NCBI RefSeq assembly: GCF_001427585.1
Contig: NZ_LMGY01000019.1
Coordinates: 1 to 64,000, forward strand
DNA length: 64,000 bases
Direction: 5' to 3'
Source: Pseudoxanthomonas sp. Root630
Lineage (GTDB): Bacteria; Pseudomonadota; Gammaproteobacteria; Xanthomonadales; Xanthomonadaceae
The position numbers were made by a program, and so were the translations under genes. Below the pieces are notes generated by a model. That model saw only the letters and a list, made by a program, of their open reading frames with translations, ran no database searches and was not told the origin of the DNA. Shown here piece by piece: positions 58,071-64,000 of this stretch (its first letter is position 1; each line of letters starts with the position of its first letter).

Positions 58071-59210
58071 ATGGCCTGGAACACCCCTGGAAGCGGCTCT
58101 GGTAGCGGCGGATCCGGCAACAATGGCAACAACGGCAACCGGAACAACAACTGGAAGCCCCGCAAGAGCCAGGGCGGTGGCCTGGGTGACGTCATCGACC
58201 GCCTGCGCGGCCTGTTGGGCGGTGCCGGTGGTGGTGGCGGTGGCAATCCGCTGCGCTGGGTGCTGCTGGGCATCGGCATCCTGGTGCTGTTCTCCAGCTT
58301 CCAGCTGATCGGCGAACAGGACCGCGGCGTCGTGCTGCGCTTCGGCCACTACAACCGCACTATGCAGCCCGGCCCGAACTTCAAGTTCCCCTGGCCCATC
58401 GAAAGCGTCACCAAGGTCCCGACCACCGGCGTGCGTACCTTCAGCAACAGCCTGCCGGTGCTGACCCGCGACGAGAACATCATCACCGTGTCGTTCAACG
58501 TGCAGTACCGCGTGGGCGATCCGCAGAAGTTCCTGTTCGGCACCACCGACGCCGTCCGTGTACTCGAGCAGACCGCGCAGAGCGCGGTGCGCGAAGTGAT
58601 CGGCCGTTCCAACCTGGATGCCGCGCTCAATGCGCGTGGTCCGCTGTCGGCCGCGGCGCTGACCGCGCTGCAATCCTCGCTGGAGGCTTACCGCACCGGC
58701 CTGGTCGTGACCGAGCTGAGCCTGCAGGACGCGCGTCCGCCGGAAGAGGTCAAGCCCGCGTTCGACGAGGTCAACAGCGCGCAGCAGATGAACGAGCGCC
58801 TGGTCAGCCAGGCCCGCGCCTACGCCGCCCGCATCGTGCCCGAGGCCCGTGGCCAGGCGCAGGGCGTGCGCACCGCCGCCGAAGGCTACAAGACCGCCGC
58901 CATCGCCCGCGCGACCGGTGACGCCACCCGCTTCAGCCTGCTGCTGGACGAGTACCGCAACGCGCCCGAGGTCACCCGCAAGCGCCTGTGGCTCGACACC
59001 GTGCAGCAGGTGCTCGCCGACAACCGCAAGGTCGTCGGTGGCGACGGCCGCCAGCTGATCTACGTGCCGATGGGCAATGCGCCCGCCGGTGCCGCCGCAC
59101 CCGCAGTGGTGCCGCCCGAGGTGGTGATGCCGCAGGTCGAGAGCACGCCCTCCGCCGCGAGGAGCGCGCGCACCCCCCGTCCGGCCGGCCGAGAGGAGGC
59201 GCAGCCATGA
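58071..59210 (+). CDS. hflK: HflK, regulator of FtsH proteolysis
   Basis: A 379-residue SPFH/band-7 protein. The N-terminus is Gly/Asn-rich (GSGSGGSGNNGNN), then one membrane helix (RWVLLGIGILVLFSSF), then the band-7 domain and a helical C-terminal region. It forms a large periplasmic complex with HflC around FtsH. The start MAWNTPGSG was chosen, with GGAG five bases upstream; a GTG six bases earlier would add two residues. A -10-like TAGAAT lies at 58014-58019. The stop overlaps hflC (ATGA). Confidence 0.95.
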   Translation: MAWNTPGSGSGSGGSGNNGNNGNRNNNWKPRKSQGGGLGDVIDRLRGLLGGAGGGGGGNPLRWVLLGIGILVLFSSFQLIGEQDRGVVLRFGHYNRTMQPGPNFKFPWPIESVTKVPTTGVRTFSNSLPVLTRDENIITVSFNVQYRVGDPQKFLFGTTDAVRVLEQTAQSAVREVIGRSNLDAALNARGPLSAAALTALQSSLEAYRTGLVVTELSLQDARPPEEVKPAFDEVNSAQQMNERLVSQARAYAARIVPEARGQAQGVRTAAEGYKTAAIARATGDATRFSLLLDEYRNAPEVTRKRLWLDTVQQVLADNRKVVGGDGRQLIYVPMGNAPAGAAAPAVVPPEVVMPQVESTPSAARSARTPRPAGREEAQP

Positions 59211-60070
59211 GGATGTCCCTGATCGTCGGTATCGCCGTGGCCCTGCTGCTGGGCCTGATGGGCTCGGTCTACGTGGTCCGTGAAGGCCAGGTGGGCCTGG
59301 TGCTCAACCTGGGCCGCGTGGTCCGCAGCGAGATCGGCCCCGGCCTGCATTTCAAGCTGCCGCTGGTGGAATCGGCGCGCGTGTTCGACCAGCGCTTCAC
59401 CGCCAACGAGTTCCCGCCGGAGCGTTCGCTGACCTCCGAGCGCAAGGACGTCAGCGTCGACTTCATCGCCATCGGCTTCATCGTCAACGCCGCGGATTTC
59501 TACCGCGCCACCGGCGGCAATGCCGAGGTCGCCACCGACCGCCTGGCGCCGATCATCAAGGAATCGCTGCGCAACGAAATCAACTCGCGCACGCTGACCC
59601 AACTGGTGTCGGGCAACCGCATGGAGCTGATCGAGAAGCAGCTGCCCGGCATCAACGCCGGTGCGAAGACGCTGGGCATGCAGATCGTCGACATCCGCTT
59701 CAAGCAGATCGACCTGCCCACCGACAGCGAAGTGATCGGCCAGGTCTACGACCGCATGCGCGCCGAACGCAAGCAGGTGGCCAGCGCGCTGCGTGCGCAG
59801 GGTGAAGAGCAGGCCCGCATCGTCGAAGCCCAGGCCGACCGCGACCGCGCGGTGCTGCTGGCCGAAGCCGAACGCGATGCGCAGAAGCTGCGCGGCGAAG
59901 GCGATGCCGAAGCCGCCCGCATCTACGGCGTGGCCGCGAACCGCGACCCGGCGTTCTACGCCTTCCAGCGCAGCCTGGAGGCCTACCGTGAGTCGTTCCG
60001 CGACGGGCAGGGCGTGATCGTCCTGGACAAGGACGACCCGTTCCTCCAGTACATGAAGAGCGACCGCTAA
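59207..60070 (+). CDS. hflC: HflC, regulator of FtsH proteolysis
   Basis: A 287-residue band-7 protein. It begins MRMSLIVGIAVALLLGLMGSV (one membrane helix), then the SPFH domain (YVVREGQVGLVLNLGRVV, LKLPLVESARVFDQRF-like core) and a helical C-terminal half. It pairs with HflK to sequester FtsH. Coupled to hflK by the four-base overlap. Followed by the DUF2065 gene and, after repeats, purA. Confidence 0.96.
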   Translation: MRMSLIVGIAVALLLGLMGSVYVVREGQVGLVLNLGRVVRSEIGPGLHFKLPLVESARVFDQRFTANEFPPERSLTSERKDVSVDFIAIGFIVNAADFYRATGGNAEVATDRLAPIIKESLRNEINSRTLTQLVSGNRMELIEKQLPGINAGAKTLGMQIVDIRFKQIDLPTDSEVIGQVYDRMRAERKQVASALRAQGEEQARIVEAQADRDRAVLLAEAERDAQKLRGEGDAEAARIYGVAANRDPAFYAFQRSLEAYRESFRDGQGVIVLDKDDPFLQYMKSDR

Positions 60071-60163
60071 GGTCACCGCGCCGGCCGCCTCAGGGCGGCC
60101 GGTTCCGTTCCAGCCCCCTTTTTTCCGTCGCCCGCCTCGCCGCGCGGGCCAGGACACCCCGCC

Positions 60164-60349
60164 ATGCCCGAACTCTGGTCCGCCCTGTGCCTGGTCGCCA
60201 TCCTGGAAGGCCTGGTGCTGTTCGCCATCCCGGCGGGCTGGAAGCGTGCGGTCCTCCAGCTCCTGCAGATGTCCGACGGCCAGGTCCGCGCCGTGGGCGG
60301 CTTCATCCTGATCTTCGGCCTGACCTTCCTGTGGGCGCTGAAGCGCTGA
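60164..60349 (+). CDS. DUF2065 small membrane protein
   Basis: A 61-residue protein with two hydrophobic segments (ALCLVAILEGLVLFAIPA and GFILIFGLTFLWAL). It matches DUF2065 (YjeT of E. coli), which often lies between hflC and purA, as here. The function is unknown. The overlapping short frame at 60187 is not supported. Confidence 0.9.
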   Translation: MPELWSALCLVAILEGLVLFAIPAGWKRAVLQLLQMSDGQVRAVGGFILIFGLTFLWALKR

Positions 60350-60432
60350 ACGGCGCGCGTCTTCATCGCCTCATTTGAGGTGGGAACTCGCCTGCGGTTC
60401 CGCTTCCTGCGTTTGCGGATGGCAGGGCGCCC

Positions 60433-60640
60433 CTCATCCGCCTTCGTCACCTTCCCCCCGTTGCCACGGGAGAAGGAAGCAATCAGCGCTTCGTCTTTTT
60501 GTTCTCCCGGCCAGCGGGATCGTGCTTTTCCTTCTCCCCGCAAGCGGGATCGTGCTTTTCCTTCTCCCCGCAAGCGGGGCCATGCTTTTCCTTCTCCCCG
60601 CAAGCGGGGAGAAGGTGCCCGGAGGGCGGATGAGGGGCGA
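60433..60640. repeat. Palindromic repeat array 1 (30-bp units)
   Basis: Three 30-bp units (60514-60543, 60544-60573, 60574-60603) share GCGGG..CTTTTCCTTCTCCCCGCAA, flanked by partial units and the ends CCCTCATCCGCC and GGCGGATGAGGGG, which are inverted to each other. Each unit forms a hairpin CCCCGC-GCGGGG. No spacers separate the units, so this is not CRISPR. It is part of a lineage-specific intergenic palindrome family also seen at 61056-61262 and 63846-63906. Confidence 0.9.
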
Positions 60641-60971
60641 GCGCTGTACAGATGGTGTCCAGTACAGCATCCGTTTCGCGTAACACGTCATCGTTCCAGA
60701 ATCGCAGTACGCGAAATCCCCGCGCCTCCAGGAACCTCGTACGCAATGCGTCGTGCTCGGTTGCCTCGAGATGTTGGCTTCCATCCAGCTCTACGACGAG
60801 ACGCTTCTCCAGGCAGCTGAAGTCCGCGATGTAACGCCCAATCCGGTACTGGCGACGAAACTTCCACCCCTGCAGGCGTCGGTCTCTCAGGCGCTGCCAT
60901 AGCACGCGTTCTGCTTCGGTCTGGCCATGGCGCAGCAGACGCTGAAGGTCGTGGTTCGTTTTGCTTCGCAA
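60483..60971 (-). CDS. DUF559-family endonuclease-fold protein with repeat-encoded tail
   Basis: A 162-residue protein. Residues 1-115 are a DUF559 domain of the very-short-patch-repair-like nuclease fold: EAERVLWQRLRDRRLQGWKFRRQ, YIADFSCLEKRLVVELDGSQH (the acidic metal-site residues) and FLEARGFRVLRFWNDDV. The last 45 residues are translated from repeat array 1, giving ACGEKEKHDP-like decapeptides. Ordinary DUF559 proteins stop near 115-125 residues, so the true tail is probably truncated or lost. It sits in the repeat-bearing gap between DUF2065 and purA, reads opposite, and its role is unknown. Confidence 0.78.
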   Translation of the reverse strand: MRSKTNHDLQRLLRHGQTEAERVLWQRLRDRRLQGWKFRRQYRIGRYIADFSCLEKRLVVELDGSQHLEATEHDALRTRFLEARGFRVLRFWNDDVLRETDAVLDTICTALAPHPPSGHLLPACGEKEKHGPACGEKEKHDPACGEKEKHDPAGRENKKTKR

Positions 60972-61055
60972 GGGGCACCTCCTGTCAGGAGGTAGCGTCG
61001 ATGTGGGCGCACGCTGTATCTATCGGAAAGCCCCTCGGTCGCGGATCGGAAGGCG

Positions 61056-61262
61056 CCCCTCATCCGCCTTCGGCACCTTCTCCCCGCTAGCGGGGAGAAG
61101 GGGATAGCGCGCGCGCTCGAAGCCTTCTCCCCGCAAGCGGGACCATGCTTTTCCTTCTCCCCGCTAGCGGGACCATGCTTTTCCTTCTCCCCGCTAGCGG
61201 GACCATGCTTCTCCTTCTCCCCGCTAGCGGGGAGAAGGTGCCCAGAGGGCGGATGAGGGGCG
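61056..61262. repeat. Palindromic repeat array 2 (30-bp units)
   Basis: Four units begin at 61123, 61153, 61183 and 61213: CCTTCTCCCCGCTAGCGGGA then CCATGCTTTT. Inverted ends CCCTCATCCGCC (near 61060) and GGCGGATGAGGGG (near 61255) bracket the array. It mirrors array 1 on the other side of the DUF559 gene, so the gene is framed by two arrays. Confidence 0.9.
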
Positions 61263-61312
61263 GCTTTCCGCGCGGTTCCTGAACGCCCTGGCGCTCGGGC
61301 CGGGCAGGGTAG

Positions 61313-62803
<1,491 letters not shown>

Positions 62804-62816
62804 CAGGTCCTACGTT

Positions 62817-62846
62817 GTGTACTGCGGCCGTCCTGCCGCAGTACAC
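62817..62846. repeat. Hairpin just after purA
   Basis: GTGTACTGCGG (62817-62827) and CCGCAGTACAC (62836-62846) pair perfectly around an 8-base loop. It has no T-run and precedes a typical terminator. Confidence 0.7.
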
Positions 62847-62894
62847 CGTCGCGACAGAACCAGGTGTGCAGGGATTGCACGGCCTGGTGAAAGG

Positions 62895-62919
62895 AAGCCC
62901 CGCACATGCGGGGCTTTTT
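62895..62919 (+). terminator. Intrinsic terminator after purA
   Basis: AAGCCCCGCA (62895-62904) pairs with TGCGGGGCTT (62907-62916) and runs into TTTTT. Standard Rho-independent signal. Confidence 0.95.
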
Positions 62920-63049
62920 GTTTCGCCATGGTCCCTGGCGCGCCCCCCTGCGGCGCAATGCCGGCAGTTCACTTTCTCTCGATTGCGCCCGTTCGGCCGC
63001 CACGTGCCGTCCCCGCGCGCGCCTGCCTGTTTCCGACGGAGCCTTATCC

Positions 63050-63364
63050 ATGCACGACCCCAACGATCCGTACCGCGACGACCTCAACGACCTCGAAGAC
63101 GATACCGTGCCCGCATCCAGCGTCCACGACCGTCGCGACCCGGCATCGGAGCAGGACCCCATCGCCTTGCGCTCCGGTCTGTCGCGCGCGCAGCTCGACA
63201 CCCTGGACATGATGGAAAGTTTCCGGTGGCGCTTGGCCTTCGTGCGCTGGCCCATGCACAGCGCGGCCATCCCGGTGCTGTTCAACCAAACCGGCACCCA
63301 CTACGTGGTGATCAACGAAGACGGCAGCCTCGACGAACAGCCCGGGCTGACGCTGCGCGGTTGA
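63050..63364 (+). CDS. Hypothetical protein, paralogue 1
   Basis: A 104-residue cytoplasmic protein starting MHDPNDPYRDD. The N-terminus is acidic and probably disordered; the conserved part is LRSGLSRAQLDTLDMMESF, RWRLAFVRWPMHSAAIPVLF, HYVVINEDGSLDEQPGLTLRG. It matches the gene at 63512 in order and spacing, so it is a tandem duplicate. I know no function for the family; it seems lineage-restricted. Confidence 0.8.
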   Translation: MHDPNDPYRDDLNDLEDDTVPASSVHDRRDPASEQDPIALRSGLSRAQLDTLDMMESFRWRLAFVRWPMHSAAIPVLFNQTGTHYVVINEDGSLDEQPGLTLRG

Positions 63365-63511
63365 CCCGGCCCCGTGGCGCATCGGCGCGTCGCGGGCCGG
63401 TGCGCTGCATTCCGGCACATGGTTTGCATCGTCATCACGACCCTAAATAGCGGCCAAGACCGGCCGTTAGAAACAACAGATGTCGCCCGTCGTCGATGGA
63501 GTTGCCCCCCC

Positions 63512-63832
63512 ATGTACCGCAATGCCGCCCAAGCCGCTGTCATCACCGGCCCCTGGCAGACCCCCGTGCCCGCCGCGGCCGCCCCGCGCACGCCCGAGCG
63601 CCGCAAGCCCGCACCCATGCAGGCAGCGGACGCGCTGCGCGCCGGCCTCACCCCCGCGCAGGTCATGACCCTGGAAGCGCTGGAGATCTTCCAGTGGAAG
63701 TTGGCCTTCGTGCGCCGCCCGCTGTTCCAGGCGCCCATCCCGGTGCTGTTCGACCGCGACCACACGCGCCATGTCGTCATCCAGGAAGACGGCAGCCTCG
63801 ACGAGAGCCAGACGCTCGTCCTGCGCGCCTGA
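63512..63832 (+). CDS. Hypothetical protein, paralogue 2
   Basis: A 106-residue protein starting MYRNAAQAAVITGPWQTP with a Pro/Ala-rich front. The conserved part is LRAGLTPAQVMTLEALEIF, QWKLAFVRRPLFQAPIPVLF, HVVIQEDGSLDESQTLVLRA, clearly paralogous to the gene at 63050 (the same block at the C-terminus). The 147 bases between the two hold no other gene. Function unknown. Confidence 0.8.
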   Translation: MYRNAAQAAVITGPWQTPVPAAAAPRTPERRKPAPMQAADALRAGLTPAQVMTLEALEIFQWKLAFVRRPLFQAPIPVLFDRDHTRHVVIQEDGSLDESQTLVLRA

Positions 63833-63845
63833 CCGTCGTTCCTTC

Positions 63846-63906
63846 TCCCTCCGCTGTTCCTTCTCCCCGTCCCACGGGGAGAAGGTGCCCAACGGGCCGA
63901 TGAGGG
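63846..63906. repeat. Single copy of the 30-bp palindrome family
   Basis: CCTTCTCCCCG..CGGGGAGAAGG with GGCCGATGAGGGGC shows one unit of the family in arrays 1 and 2. The remaining window to 64000 shows no supported gene. Confidence 0.8.
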
Positions 63907-64000
63907 GCAGAGCGCGATGCCCGCCGCCCCCCTGAACACATCCCCCACGCGGCAACGCGACCCTCACGTTTTCTTGAAGTCGGCCGATACAAGGTGGGCT

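Noticed and set aside
60514-61242. 30-bp direct repeats that look like a CRISPR array
   Set aside because: The units are contiguous with no variable spacers, each is a hairpin, and no cas genes lie nearby.

Overview
Organism: the window is GC-rich (roughly two thirds by eye) and carries the gammaproteobacterial blocks pyrG-kdsA-eno-ftsB-ispD-ispF-truD, surE-pcm-nlpD and miaA-hfq-hflX-hflK-hflC-purA. Their arrangement, the type of intergenic palindromes and the many small hypothetical genes point to the Xanthomonadaceae/Lysobacteraceae (Pseudoxanthomonas, Stenotrophomonas or Lysobacter type). The species is inferred, not proven. I see no rRNA, tRNA, CRISPR array, insertion sequence or prophage.

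Layout. 1-12.8 kb holds mixed single genes and short operons: a DUF885 lipoprotein, a GFA-like/DUF4349 pair, a LysR regulator divergent from a DMT transporter, an ArsR autorepressor with a cupin-DUF2867 protein under a clear palindromic operator, a periplasmic cyclophilin, a PadR-sensor pair, a hydrolase, an intracellular PHA depolymerase, a methyltransferase and a HemJ-like protein. 12.8-18.8 kb is an accessory island (details below). 18.8-34 kb holds alkaline phosphatase, a dicarboxylate symporter, a bile-acid/Na symporter, two NlpC/P60 hydrolases, SlyD, DUF418, an amino-acid oxidase, glutathione reductase, hutG, a DMT exporter, a YbdK-type ligase and parE. 34.7-41.1 kb is the pyrG to truD housekeeping run. 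41.2-47.2 kb has smr, surE-pcm-exoD-nlpD-EEP and small genes. 47.3-51.6 kb has rlmE-ftsH-folP. 51.6-54.8 kb has two haem-motif proteins. 55.0-62.8 kb has miaA to purA, with a DUF559 gene embedded in palindromic repeat arrays. The end carries a tandem pair of uncharacterised paralogues.

Most interesting region: 12.8-18.8 kb is a peptide secretion (bacteriocin/microcin-like) locus. It has a Cro/CI-type regulator with palindromic sites, an HlyD-type adaptor, a C39-peptidase ABC transporter, and three short genes that encode near-perfect double-glycine leaders (59, 51 and 48 aa). It also has two membrane proteins that look like immunity factors; one is a degenerate CPBP (Abi) protein. A 182-bp diverged second copy of the hlyD 3' end lies 1001 bp downstream of the first, bracketing the first precursor and the CPBP gene. 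This suggests that a toxin/immunity cassette was swapped in by recombination. The whole 15.0-16.7 kb stretch has visibly lower GC than its surroundings.

How the genes work together: the HlyD adaptor and the C39 transporter would cleave the leaders after Gly-Gly and export the three cores, while the CPBP and the 56-residue membrane protein would protect the producer. Elsewhere the genes serve cell-wall, nucleotide, isoprenoid, translation and proteostasis housekeeping, with HflK/HflC and FtsH both encoded within 12 kb.
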